Part shown: positions 28,332 to 36,934 of the stretch, one piece after another
Position numbering within the stretch: position 1 is the stretch's first letter
Layout of the letters: every line of letters begins with the position of its first letter
From: Pseudomonas sp. NFIX28
GTDB lineage: Bacteria; Pseudomonadota; Gammaproteobacteria; Pseudomonadales; Pseudomonadaceae
Direction of reading: 5' to 3'
Assembly (NCBI RefSeq): GCF_900107395.1
Contig: NZ_FNPW01000003.1
Span: 174,632 to 238,631 of the forward strand
DNA length: 64,000 nt
Position numbers and translations under genes: made by a program
Notes under the pieces: model-generated
What the model was told of the DNA's origin: nothing
Seen by the model: only the letters and a program-made list of their open reading frames with translations
Databases searched by the model: none

Positions 28332-29678
28332 TCAAGCCGCCACCGCAGCCGCTGCCGGTTCGCCCGGCACCAGCCCGTCCTTCATCCGCTGCGCATCGCG
28401 CACGAAGCAGCGCGAGGCCAGGAACAGGAACAGCATGGTCAGCAGCAACGCCACTGGAATCAGGTACATGGCGTCGTGCAGGCCGACTGCCTTGAACGCC
28501 TCGGTCATCTGCCCCGCCCCGGCGGCGTACATCGCCGAATGGGCGAAGTGGTCGGACAATGCCCCCACCACCACCGGCCCCAGGCCACCGCCCAACAGAT
28601 ACAGGCCGGCAAAGAACAGCGCCATGGCCGTGGCCCGCAGGCGCGGTTCGACCACGTCCTGGATCGCCGTGTAGACGCAGGTATAGAAGTTGTAGGCAAA
28701 CAGCCAGCCGAGGCTGAACACCGCGACGAACACCCCGATTTCAATGCGCCCGGCATGCAGGGCCCAGGCGGTGCACAGCGTCGAGACCAGCATGCTGAAG
28801 GCCGCGAACAGCAACCGGCCATTGGCGACGCGCTGGTGAATCTTGTCGGCGACCCAGCCGCCCAGCGTCAGGCCAACCAGGCCGGTGACCCCGACTATCA
28901 CCCCGGTCGCCACCGCGGCCTCCTGCAGCGGCATCAGGAAATAACGCTGCAGCATCGGCACCAGGAACGAGTTGCAGGCGTAGGTCGCGAAGTTGAAGGT
29001 CAGCCCCGCCAGCACCAGCCAGAGAAAGGTCGGGATCGCCAGCACCCGGCGGATCGGCCGGTCGACGCGCTCCTGGGACACCGCGACGGTTTCCGCCGCC
29101 CCGCGCTTGGGCTCCTTGATGAAAAACATGAACACCGCCAGCAACAGCCCCGGCACCGCGGCGATAAAAAACGGCGCGCGCCAGCTGTCGAACGCCTTGA
29201 CCATCGCGCCGATGGTGAAGAACGCCAGCAACAGGCCCAGCGGCAGGCCCAGCATGAAGATGCCCATGGCCCGGGCCCGGCGATGCGCCGGGAACAGGTC
29301 GCCGATCAGCGAGTTGGCCGCCGGCGCATAGCTGGCTTCGCCGATACCGACGCCCATGCGCACGACAAGGAAACTCCAGAAACTGCCCACCAGGCCGTTG
29401 ACCGCGGTCAGCCCGCTCCACGCCGCCAGGCCCCAGCCCATGAGTTTGCTGCGCGAACCGGTATCGGCCATGCGCCCAAGGGGCAGACCGGCAATGGCGT
29501 AGACGATGGTGAAGGCGGTACCGATGATGCCGATCTGGAAATCGCTCAGGTGCCATTCCATACGGATCGGCTCGATGATGATGGCCGGAATGGTGCGATC
29601 GAAGAAGTTGAACAGGTTAGCCAGGAACAACAGGAACAGAATGCGCCAGGCATTCGCCGCTTGGGTCGAGTTCTGCAT
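28332..29678 (-). CDS. MFS transporter, Spinster-like branch
   Basis: Twelve-helix permease of 448 residues. The N-terminus runs FLLFLANLFNFFDRTIPAII; loop 2-3 is GRMADTGSRSKLMGWGL rather than the classical GRLADR form, and helix 4 contains RMGVGIGEASYAPAANSLI, a combination typical of the Spinster-like MFS group. It ends with an Ala/Pro-rich tail. The substrate is unknown; bacterial members are often annotated as sugar-acid or hexuronate carriers without proof. No catabolic genes adjoin it. Confidence 0.85.
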   Translation of the reverse strand: MQNSTQAANAWRILFLLFLANLFNFFDRTIPAIIIEPIRMEWHLSDFQIGIIGTAFTIVYAIAGLPLGRMADTGSRSKLMGWGLAAWSGLTAVNGLVGSFWSFLVVRMGVGIGEASYAPAANSLIGDLFPAHRRARAMGIFMLGLPLGLLLAFFTIGAMVKAFDSWRAPFFIAAVPGLLLAVFMFFIKEPKRGAAETVAVSQERVDRPIRRVLAIPTFLWLVLAGLTFNFATYACNSFLVPMLQRYFLMPLQEAAVATGVIVGVTGLVGLTLGGWVADKIHQRVANGRLLFAAFSMLVSTLCTAWALHAGRIEIGVFVAVFSLGWLFAYNFYTCVYTAIQDVVEPRLRATAMALFFAGLYLLGGGLGPVVVGALSDHFAHSAMYAAGAGQMTEAFKAVGLHDAMYLIPVALLLTMLFLFLASRCFVRDAQRMKDGLVPGEPAAAAVAA

Positions 29679-30016
29679 GGGTCGGTCTCTTTATTGTTAT
29701 TCGGCCAGACGCAACCGAGCCTGGAACTTGCAATCTAGTCAGCCCCGTCGCGCTTGTCTGTAATGATTCGTAAGGCTGATATCGGGCAATCCGCAACGCC
29801 GCTCGTGGGCCACGTCCAGCATCCGACCAGCGGCTGCAATCGCCTCCCGCCGAACACCGCGCAAGCCCCCGGATACCGGGGCTAAAACCCGATTTTTCAA
29901 GGGCTTGCGCAGGGCCTGAAAAATACCTCGCGCGCCCCCTTCCCAAGGCCGTTGCGAAGCCTAGAATAGCGGCCTTGCTGCCCCCCTCATCAAACTCCTC
30001 CCCTTTGAATACGCCC
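29679..30016. other. Divergent intergenic region
   Basis: 338 bases without a gene between the MFS transporter and the cysteine-cluster gene. Contains a small hairpin CCCCGGATACCGGGG near 29868 and a -10-like TAGAAT near 29961 oriented toward the plus-strand gene. No REP element. Confidence 0.4.
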
Positions 30017-30376
30017 ATGTCCGAAGCCAGTCCGTGTCTGAATTGCGGTGCCTGCTGTTCACACTTTCGTGTGTCTTTTTTTTGGGGTGAATGCGCCTCT
30101 TCCGGCGGAACGGTCCCTGACGACCTGGTGGCCTCCATCAGCCCCAGCCGGGTCGCCATGCTCGGTACCGATTGCAAGCCGACCCGCTGCACCGCGCTGA
30201 CCGGCGAAGTCGGCAAAGAAGTGAGTTGTTCGATCTATCACCAGCGCTCCAGCACTTGCCGCGAGTTCGAGGCGTCCTGGGAAAATGGCCAGCAGAACGT
30301 CGATTGCGACGCGGCGCGTGCGGCATTCGGGCTGGCGCCCCTGGAACCGACGCTGTACTTCGAACAGAGCGCTTAG
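30017..30376 (+). CDS. YkgJ-family cysteine-cluster protein
   Basis: Protein of 119 residues with the YkgJ motif CLNCGACCSHFRVSFFWGEC at its N-terminus and further cysteines in CKPTRCTAL, SCSIYHQRSSTCREF and NVDCDAA. The cysteines are thought to bind zinc or an iron-sulfur cluster; the function of the family is unknown. The ATG at 30017 directly precedes the cluster; an in-frame upstream start at 29975 would add 14 residues that look untranslated. It appears monocistronic. Confidence 0.85.
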   Translation: MSEASPCLNCGACCSHFRVSFFWGECASSGGTVPDDLVASISPSRVAMLGTDCKPTRCTALTGEVGKEVSCSIYHQRSSTCREFEASWENGQQNVDCDAARAAFGLAPLEPTLYFEQSA

Positions 30377-30516
30377 TTCTATTGGCTATTGGCTGAATTA
30401 CAAAATCATTTAAGTCAATTTGCCAGCACCGCTCCCGGCCTTGCCTCGGCTTTCTATACTCAACCCCATTGGTCAGCCAGGGCTGGCTCAGGATGACTCT
30501 AGAAACGGAGCCTGCG

Positions 30517-32805
30517 ATGGAATGGCTTGGTCTGCATTTTTTTACCGAGCTCCCCGCAGGCGGGCAGGTATTGCTCACCTGCAACCACAACCCCGTGCTG
30601 GTGCTCCTCGCATACCTGGTGGCCTGCGCCGGCAGTTTCGCCACCCTGGACATGGCCGAGCGGGTGCGTCATGTCGACGTTCCCGAGGCCCAGCAACGCT
30701 GGCGCTGGGTCGGTGCCTTCTGCCTGGCCGGCGGCATCTGGGCCATGCATTTCATTGGCATGCTGGCGTTGCAGATACCCATCAAAACCCATTACGACCT
30801 GCCGATGACCCTGCTGTCGCTGTTGATCGCGGTGATTGCATCCTGGCTGGCGATGAAAACCCTCAGCCATCCCCGGCTGCAGTTGTGGCGCTATCTGCTG
30901 GCGTCGGTCTGGATCGGCCTGGGCATCTCTACCATGCATTACGTCGGCATGGCGGCCATGCGCTCGCAGGCCACGGCCTATTACCAGCCCGACCTCTTCG
31001 GCTTGTCCGTTGCCATCGCCATCAGCGCGAGCCTGGTCGCGCTGCTGTTGTCGCGCTACCTGAGCAATGGCAGCGGCATGTTCCATCAGTTGCTCAAATA
31101 TGCCTCCAGCCTGCTCCTGGGAGGCGGCATAGTCGCCATGCATTTCACCGGCATGTGGTCGTTGAAACTGGTGATGCCGGCGGCGGGCACGCCCCCCGTA
31201 GCGGTGGACAACAACCCCTTGCAACTGGGCCTGACCATCGCCGTGATTGCCCTGTTGATCATCGGCAGCAGCATCAGCGCGGCCCTGGCGGACAAGAAGC
31301 TGCAATACAAGGAACAGGACCTGCGCCGGGTCAACACGCTGCTGAGCCAACTCGACCAGGCCCGGGTGGCGCTGCAGCAGGTGGCGCATTACGACGCCCT
31401 GACCAACCTGATCAATCGCCGCGGCTTCAACCAGCTGTTCGCCGAAAAACTCATCGAAAAGACCGTGCAGGGCGGCATGTTGGCGGTGATGTTCCTCGAC
31501 ATCGACCACTTCAAGCGGATCAACGACAGCCTCGGCCACGATGCTGGCGACGAACTGCTGAAGGTGATTGCCGGCCATATCAAAAGCTCCACCCGCAGCC
31601 ATGAAGACGTGGTGGCGCGCTTCGGCGGCGACGAGTTCTGCATCCTCATGAGCTTGAGCGAGCGCGACGAGGCCCAGCACATGGCGCAGCGCATCATGAA
31701 CAAGATGAAGGAACCCATCGAGCTGGCAGGAAGGCGCATGGTGATGACCACCAGCATCGGCATCAGCGTCTTTCCCGACGATGGCAGGACCAGCGAAGAG
31801 CTGCTCAAGCATGCCGACCTGGCGCTCTATCAATCCAAGGGCAGCGGTCGCAACAGCCTGCATTTCTTCAGTACCAACCTGAAAACCCGCGCGAGCCTGG
31901 AGCTGCAACTGGAGGAAGAACTGCGCAACGCCCTGCGCACCGAAGCCGGGCTGGCCCTGTATTACCAACCCATCTACGACCTGGGCAGCCGCAAGGTCAG
32001 CAAGCTCGAAGCCCTGGTGCGCTGGCGGCATCCGTTGCACGGGCTGCTGGCCCCGGACCGCTTCATCGGGATCGCCGAGGCCAACGGGCTGATCGCCGAA
32101 CTGGACAACTGGGTGCTGCGCAAGGCCTGCGAGGACTTGGCTGCGCTGTCCCGCCACGGTTTTGCCGAGCTGAAAATCGCCGTCAACTGCTCGGCGTTGA
32201 ACCTGGCGCGGGAGGAGCTGGCCGAGGAGATCGCCAACGCCCTGGACAGCGCCGGTGTCGCGCCGCAGCGCCTGGAGCTGGAGGTCACGGAAAACGCCCT
32301 GATGGGCAATATCGACAGCACCGTGACCCTGTTGCGGCAGATCCGCAATCTTGGCGTGTCGCTGTCGATCGACGACTTCGGCACCGGCTATTCGTCCCTC
32401 GCCTACCTCAAGCGCCTGCCGCTCAACACCCTGAAGATCGACCGCTCGTTCATTCAGGACGTGCCCCAGTCGACCCAGGACAAGGAAATCGTCCAGGCGA
32501 TCATCGTCATGGCCCATACCCTGCACCTGCAGGTGGTGACCGAAGGCGTCGAAAGCCTGCAGCAGTACGAGTTTCTCGCCCAGTACGGCTGCGACTTCAT
32601 CCAGGGTTACCTGCTCAGCCGGGCGATGCCCCTGGAGGAACTGCCCGGGGTGATCGACGAAATCGAGCAGCGCATGCTGCCTATCTTCCCCGCGCTCAGC
32701 CCTCTGACGCCGGTTCGCGATACAGGCGGACCAGGGTCGCGGGATCCTGCTCCAGATAGCCCTGGCCGCCATGCAGGCGCATCAGTTGTGCAGCCAATCC
32801 GCTAA
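30517..32805 (+). CDS. mucR: MHYT-GGDEF-EAL cyclic-di-GMP protein (MucR-like)
   Basis: Inner-membrane protein of 762 residues that can make and break cyclic-di-GMP. Seven helices at the N-terminus carry three MHYT motifs (MHFIGM at 77-82, MHYVGM near 141, MHFTGM near 208), a proposed metal or gas sensor. The GGDEF domain has intact GGDEF at 370-374. The EAL domain has ELEAL-type KLEALVRW with Glu498, LEVTEN, DDFGTGYSSL, LKIDRSFI and VTEGVE, so both activities look possible. The inhibitory RxxD site is displaced (RSHED). It resembles P. aeruginosa MucR, but its C-terminus runs 110 bases into the convergent gene. ATG chosen for GGAG six bases upstream. Confidence 0.85.
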   Translation: MEWLGLHFFTELPAGGQVLLTCNHNPVLVLLAYLVACAGSFATLDMAERVRHVDVPEAQQRWRWVGAFCLAGGIWAMHFIGMLALQIPIKTHYDLPMTLLSLLIAVIASWLAMKTLSHPRLQLWRYLLASVWIGLGISTMHYVGMAAMRSQATAYYQPDLFGLSVAIAISASLVALLLSRYLSNGSGMFHQLLKYASSLLLGGGIVAMHFTGMWSLKLVMPAAGTPPVAVDNNPLQLGLTIAVIALLIIGSSISAALADKKLQYKEQDLRRVNTLLSQLDQARVALQQVAHYDALTNLINRRGFNQLFAEKLIEKTVQGGMLAVMFLDIDHFKRINDSLGHDAGDELLKVIAGHIKSSTRSHEDVVARFGGDEFCILMSLSERDEAQHMAQRIMNKMKEPIELAGRRMVMTTSIGISVFPDDGRTSEELLKHADLALYQSKGSGRNSLHFFSTNLKTRASLELQLEEELRNALRTEAGLALYYQPIYDLGSRKVSKLEALVRWRHPLHGLLAPDRFIGIAEANGLIAELDNWVLRKACEDLAALSRHGFAELKIAVNCSALNLAREELAEEIANALDSAGVAPQRLELEVTENALMGNIDSTVTLLRQIRNLGVSLSIDDFGTGYSSLAYLKRLPLNTLKIDRSFIQDVPQSTQDKEIVQAIIVMAHTLHLQVVTEGVESLQQYEFLAQYGCDFIQGYLLSRAMPLEELPGVIDEIEQRMLPIFPALSPLTPVRDTGGPGSRDPAPDSPGRHAGASVVQPIR

Positions 32806-33592
32806 TCGGCGTGGCCGAGCCCTGCTCGCGGGAAAATTTCACCGCCCCGTCCAGATCCTTGAGCAACGTGCGCACGTGCCACTTGATCGGCTCGAAGCGG
32901 CTTTGCGCCATCTGCGGGGCGAGGATCTGCAACGGCCTGGAATCGGCGAAGCCACCGGCCAGCGCCTCGGCCAGCAATGAGGCATCGACCCCGGAACGTT
33001 CGGCCAGCGCCACCACTTCGGCAATCACCAGCGCATTGCAGGCGACGATCATCTGGTTGCAGGCCTTGGTCACCTGGCCGGCACCGACACCGCCCATGTG
33101 AGTCACCCGCTGCCCCAAATGCAGCAACACCGGCCGGACCCGCTCGATATCCGCCGCCTCGCCGCCGACCATGATCGCCAGGCTGCCGGCCTCGGCACCG
33201 GGCGTGCCGCCGGACACCGGGGCATCGACCCAGCCCATGCCGGTGCTGCTGGCCAATTGCGCGGCCATTTCCCGGGTGGCGGTCGGCTCCAGGCTGGAAA
33301 GGTCCACCAGCAATTGGCCGGTCCGGGCGCCCTGGGCGATGCCTTGGGCACCGAACACCACCTCGCGCACCACCTCGGTATTGGCCAGGCACAGCAACAC
33401 CAGGTCCGCGGATTCACACAGTTGGGCCGGGGTTTCGGCCAGTGTCGCGCCTGCCGCCAGCAGCGGCGCGCATTTTTCCCGGTTGCGGTTCCACACCACC
33501 AGCGGGTAACCCGCCGCCAGCAGGCGACGACACATGGGCAAGCCCATCAGGCCAATACCGGCGAACCCAAGGGTGGGTAGCATTGCCATCAT
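32696..33592 (-). CDS. NAD(P)-dependent beta-hydroxyacid dehydrogenase (3-hydroxyisobutyrate dehydrogenase family)
   Basis: Oxidoreductase of 298 residues. The N-terminal Rossmann motif GFAGIGLMGLPM (residues 9-20), the substrate-binding DAPVSGG (123-129) and the catalytic Lys176 in GAGQVTKACNQMI match the 3-HIBADH/GarR/GlxR family. The residues do not decide between 3-hydroxyisobutyrate, tartronate semialdehyde and related substrates, and no pathway genes are adjacent. AGGAGG lies four and seven bases before two consecutive ATGs, so the start could be 33592 or 33589. Its 3' end overlaps the preceding plus-strand gene. Confidence 0.88.
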   Translation of the reverse strand: MMAMLPTLGFAGIGLMGLPMCRRLLAAGYPLVVWNRNREKCAPLLAAGATLAETPAQLCESADLVLLCLANTEVVREVVFGAQGIAQGARTGQLLVDLSSLEPTATREMAAQLASSTGMGWVDAPVSGGTPGAEAGSLAIMVGGEAADIERVRPVLLHLGQRVTHMGGVGAGQVTKACNQMIVACNALVIAEVVALAERSGVDASLLAEALAGGFADSRPLQILAPQMAQSRFEPIKWHVRTLLKDLDGAVKFSREQGSATPISGLAAQLMRLHGGQGYLEQDPATLVRLYREPASEG

Positions 33593-33782
33593 TTTGCCTC
33601 CTTTTGATTAAAGAACACCGAAAACTGGCCGATTTATCTGAACTTAGGAAAGGATTCCCCCTAGCGTCCATCAGACTTATCCCTCGCTGGGGCCAATAGC
33701 GCACTGTAAAGTCGCGAAATCCCACTTGATGGCTCTTTGACATCCGATCACCGAGCCGACCAGTCCAGGCACACGGCGCACA

Positions 33783-35966
33783 ATGACTTCTAAAAACAAT
33801 TCTGCCAACGCAGTATCCGAACTGACGCTGACCGCGGGCAGCCAGAGCTTTTCAGATTCGAAGCCATTGTCCAGTTCGCGCCCGCAGGCGCCCCAGCAAT
33901 ACCTTTATTTCACCGAGACCAATACCGACCGCATCCTCGACAACCTCGACGGCCTGCGCGATTCGGTGTTCCCCCGCGCGCCGCATCTGGAAGACGAGCT
34001 CGACGCGCGCCGCGAGCAGGAGTTTCCTTCGGTCTGCCTGATCGGCCTGGGCCGCTGCGGCTCGAACATCGCCCTGGATGTTGCGGAGCTGGTGTACAAC
34101 GCCCGCAAGTTCTACCTCAACGAATTCAACAACGACGACAAGGCCTATGCCGACAAGGGCTACAGCCCCGGCCAGTGGATCCGCCACAACCTGCGCCTGG
34201 GCCAGGGCAAGGCCAGCAAGCCGGTATTCCTGGTCGAACCGCTGGTGATGCTGGGCGACCTGGACAAGGACATCGCCGGGCGCATCCGCTTTTCGCGCAA
34301 GGGTGAGAAAAGCGGCTTTATCCGCGACTACAGCAAGATGAAGATCATGGACCTTTCGGAAGTCCATGCCGGCGGCGCCGGTAACGCGCCGATCCTCGGC
34401 CAGTACCTGGCCAAGATCATCCTCAACAAGGACACCCAGCGCTTCTCCAGCCCCGACTGGAAAATGATCCACTCGTACCTGATCGACTCCTGCGGCATCA
34501 AGGCCAACCAGTCGCGCCTGTATTTCTCGATCTTCAGCGCCGGCGGCGGCACCGGCTCGGGGATGGCCTCGGAGTTCGGCCTGGCCCAGCAATACTCGTA
34601 CATGAACAAGACGTTCGACACCAAGCCGGTCGACGAGCACGACAGCAAGAGCGGCCACTCCTTCGTCTTCGAGCCGATCTTCACCAGCGGCATCTGCGTA
34701 CTGCCGAACATCTCCGATCACCGCAGCGAGATGTCCGAAGCCTTGCACATCAATGCCGGACGCCTGCTGTGCAAATACCTGTCGGAGGAATGGGACTTCT
34801 CCTACAACTTCGCCAACGAAGACAGCAGCGAAGCCAGCGTCATGGGGCGCATCCGCCCATGGAACGCGATGATGCTGATCTCCAACGACATCATGCGTTA
34901 CGCCGAAGAAAGCGATGACGGCAACATCCAGAACATCGACGTCAACGCCATGGAGAAGCACGCCAACCAGTACATCTCCCAGCAGATCTTCAACATCCTG
35001 ACGGCCCAGGCGGTAACCACCGACTACGACCAGAACTATTTCCGGCGTGCCGGCATCGACATCGGCGAGACCATCCGCCTGGATGCCAACGACCTGTTCA
35101 TGAGCCTGGCCGGCCCGGTGGCGATCGCCTACGCCGAGTCCGTGGTCCCGGAAACCCCGGTACCGACCGGCGACAAGTTCAAGGTGTTCGAGAAAGAGCC
35201 GCAGCGCCTGAACATCGACGACCTGTTTTTCCGCTCCATCGACCTGCCGCACTTCAACAAGGTGACCCAGGCCATCGAGGGCATCAGCCTGCTGCCGATC
35301 GAATCCAAGCGTTATCGCGCGGCGCTGGAGCAATACAAGGCTTCCGGCTACGACGCGGCCGCCCTGCACGACCTGCATTTCTTCAAGAACTGCTCGTCGG
35401 TGGTGTCGATCGTCTCCCTGCCGAAGGACTACAAGCTGTCTTACATGGACCTGAACCGGCTCAAGACCCACCTCAACAGCCTGTTCCCCAACACCACCCT
35501 CAAGCGTTACGCCCTGGTGATCGGCGCCTCGGCCAACCTCTCGCTGACCACCCTGATCGCCAAGAGCCCATGCCTGTCGGATGACTTCCTGACCCTGATC
35601 GTGGCCTTTATCAAGCGCTGCTTCGCCCGCAACCCGTACCGCTTCGACGAAACCCTGGACAACTCGATCCTCGATTTCATCGTCAGCGAGGACTTCGATG
35701 AAAGCCGCATCGACGAGCTGCTCAACGAGTTCGAGAACCCGGCGAAGATCCTCGACACCAACTGGTACGCGATCAAGCCGATGTATGAGAAGAAGTACCG
35801 CGAGCTGATCAACGACAAGGAGAAGTTCGTCTCGATCAATGACATCCGCCTGTCTCGCGATTGCGTGAAGAAGGCCATCAAGTACCTGCGCGAGATTTAC
35901 CGCCACCGCATCGGCAAGACCAAGGTCATCTCGCTGAACAACCACACGGGCAGGACGGCTTACTGA
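33783..35966 (+). CDS. Tubulin/FtsZ-superfamily-like GTPase, uncharacterised
   Basis: Protein of 727 residues that I do not recognise as a named gene, with tubulin/FtsZ signatures in the right order. A Ser/Gln-rich N-terminus (1-80) is followed by a glycine loop CLIGLGRCGSN (85-95), comparable to the FtsZ T1 loop; a long insert; the tubulin signature FSAGGGTGSGMASEF (251-265, T4 loop); LISNDIM (365-371), comparable to the FtsZ PND guanine contact; and IRLDANDLFMS (431-441), which places Asp434 and Asp437 like the two T7-loop aspartates that complete GTP hydrolysis. The C-terminal 280 residues resemble nothing I know. No signal peptide or membrane helix. It stands alone between divergent and convergent genes, with no clear ribosome-binding site. 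Confidence 0.7.
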   Translation: MTSKNNSANAVSELTLTAGSQSFSDSKPLSSSRPQAPQQYLYFTETNTDRILDNLDGLRDSVFPRAPHLEDELDARREQEFPSVCLIGLGRCGSNIALDVAELVYNARKFYLNEFNNDDKAYADKGYSPGQWIRHNLRLGQGKASKPVFLVEPLVMLGDLDKDIAGRIRFSRKGEKSGFIRDYSKMKIMDLSEVHAGGAGNAPILGQYLAKIILNKDTQRFSSPDWKMIHSYLIDSCGIKANQSRLYFSIFSAGGGTGSGMASEFGLAQQYSYMNKTFDTKPVDEHDSKSGHSFVFEPIFTSGICVLPNISDHRSEMSEALHINAGRLLCKYLSEEWDFSYNFANEDSSEASVMGRIRPWNAMMLISNDIMRYAEESDDGNIQNIDVNAMEKHANQYISQQIFNILTAQAVTTDYDQNYFRRAGIDIGETIRLDANDLFMSLAGPVAIAYAESVVPETPVPTGDKFKVFEKEPQRLNIDDLFFRSIDLPHFNKVTQAIEGISLLPIESKRYRAALEQYKASGYDAAALHDLHFFKNCSSVVSIVSLPKDYKLSYMDLNRLKTHLNSLFPNTTLKRYALVIGASANLSLTTLIAKSPCLSDDFLTLIVAFIKRCFARNPYRFDETLDNSILDFIVSEDFDESRIDELLNEFENPAKILDTNWYAIKPMYEKKYRELINDKEKFVSINDIRLSRDCVKKAIKYLREIYRHRIGKTKVISLNNHTGRTAY

Positions 35967-35983
35967 CAGCTGCCCCCTCACCT

Positions 35984-36084
35984 GTAGGAGCAGCCGGTCG
36001 ACGCTCGATTGCTTGCGATCAGCGGCACCTGGCTGAAGCGATGTCGACTGGCTGGACGCCATCGCGAGCAAGCTTCGCTCCTAC
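35984..36084. repeat. REPIN downstream of the tubulin-like gene
   Basis: Left half GTAGGAGCAGCCGGTCGACG is degenerate; right half ATCGCGAGCAAGCTTCGCTC is canonical. The rest of the 316-base gap to the DUF2288 gene holds a short hairpin AGGCAGCC-CTCA-GGCTGCCT at 36123-36143 and nothing else I can support. Confidence 0.75.
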
Positions 36085-36282
36085 AGGGAATGGCGTTTAG
36101 TGGCGTTTATCCAGGAACAATCAGGCAGCCCTCAGGCTGCCTTGCAAACTGTTCCCATTCCGCTTACGTCACCGTCAGCCTGAATCGGTGGGGCCTTTCT
36201 CCACGGGCAACTTGCCATCACCGTGGACGCGGTTACTCGGCTACACACTTTTGCCCGGGAAAACCAGGCACTCTTTTGGTGC

Positions 36283-36594
36283 TCAATCTTCGGTCGATGC
36301 CCTTTCCTGGACCAGGATCCACGGCGAAACCACCACCGCCCACAACAGCGGATCGCGCTCCACCAAATCCAGCGCCCGCGTCGCAGACACTTTCCCAACC
36401 TTCTCGGCGGCCAGCCAGGCAGAGACTTTCTCGGCCTGGTTCTCGGCCATGGCCTCGGCTGCCTCGATCAAATCCAGGTCGGCGTCGACCCACAATAGGG
36501 CACCCTTGGCGAAGAACGGCTCCAGCTCCTTCCAGGTAATAGATGCGGTTTCGCCAAGCAGCTTGGCATAGAGGGTGCTAGGTTCTTGAGTCAT
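36283..36594 (-). CDS. DUF2288 family protein
   Basis: Protein of 103 residues matching the DUF2288 pattern: LYAKLLGETASITWKELEPFF, then GALLWVDADLDLIEAAEAMAEN, and a C-terminal RDPLLWAVVVSPWILVQ. It is small, soluble and acidic, of unknown function. The ATG at 36594 is where homology begins; the frame continues upstream but that part lacks similarity. Divergent from braC with a 340-base gap. Confidence 0.85.
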   Translation of the reverse strand: MTQEPSTLYAKLLGETASITWKELEPFFAKGALLWVDADLDLIEAAEAMAENQAEKVSAWLAAEKVGKVSATRALDLVERDPLLWAVVVSPWILVQERASTED

Positions 36595-36817
36595 GGGCCT
36601 GTCCCGAAAAGAAATCGGCGCAATCATAACGTCGGTGCTCTGGCAGACAAACCCGGTTGCAAATGCGTCAACGATAGAGAAGTGCAGGAAAGCCAAGGAT
36701 TGCTCGGTAAATACGGTCAAACCCCCGCCGCGATTCTGTCTTTTTCTTTCAATAAAGCGACACCCCCTGATTTTGCCCCCTGGCGCCAGCTTCCCAGGCT
36801 GACAATCGGCGCTCTAC

Positions 36818-36833
36818 ACTGTACCGGTACAGT
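36818..36833. promoter_or_regulatory. Perfect 16-bp palindrome upstream of braC
   Basis: ACTGTACCGGTACAGT, fully self-complementary, 102 bases before the braC start. It is followed by a tandem CCGGGGG at 36836 and 36849 and a -10-like TATAAA at 36903. Looks like the operator of a dimeric regulator, but which one is unknown. Confidence 0.5.
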
Positions 36834-36934
36834 TGCCGGGGGCATTTTCCGGGGGTATCCCAAGAGATATCTGACCCGGTTCTGCTGCTACGGCGCCAGG
36901 ACTATAAAAATTACAACAGTAAGAGTGGAGCACT

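Noticed and set aside
36818..36833. Palindrome near braC as a LexA/SOS box
   Set aside because: The CTG...CAG arms are eight bases apart, whereas LexA boxes need ten (CTG-N10-CAG), and braC has no SOS role.
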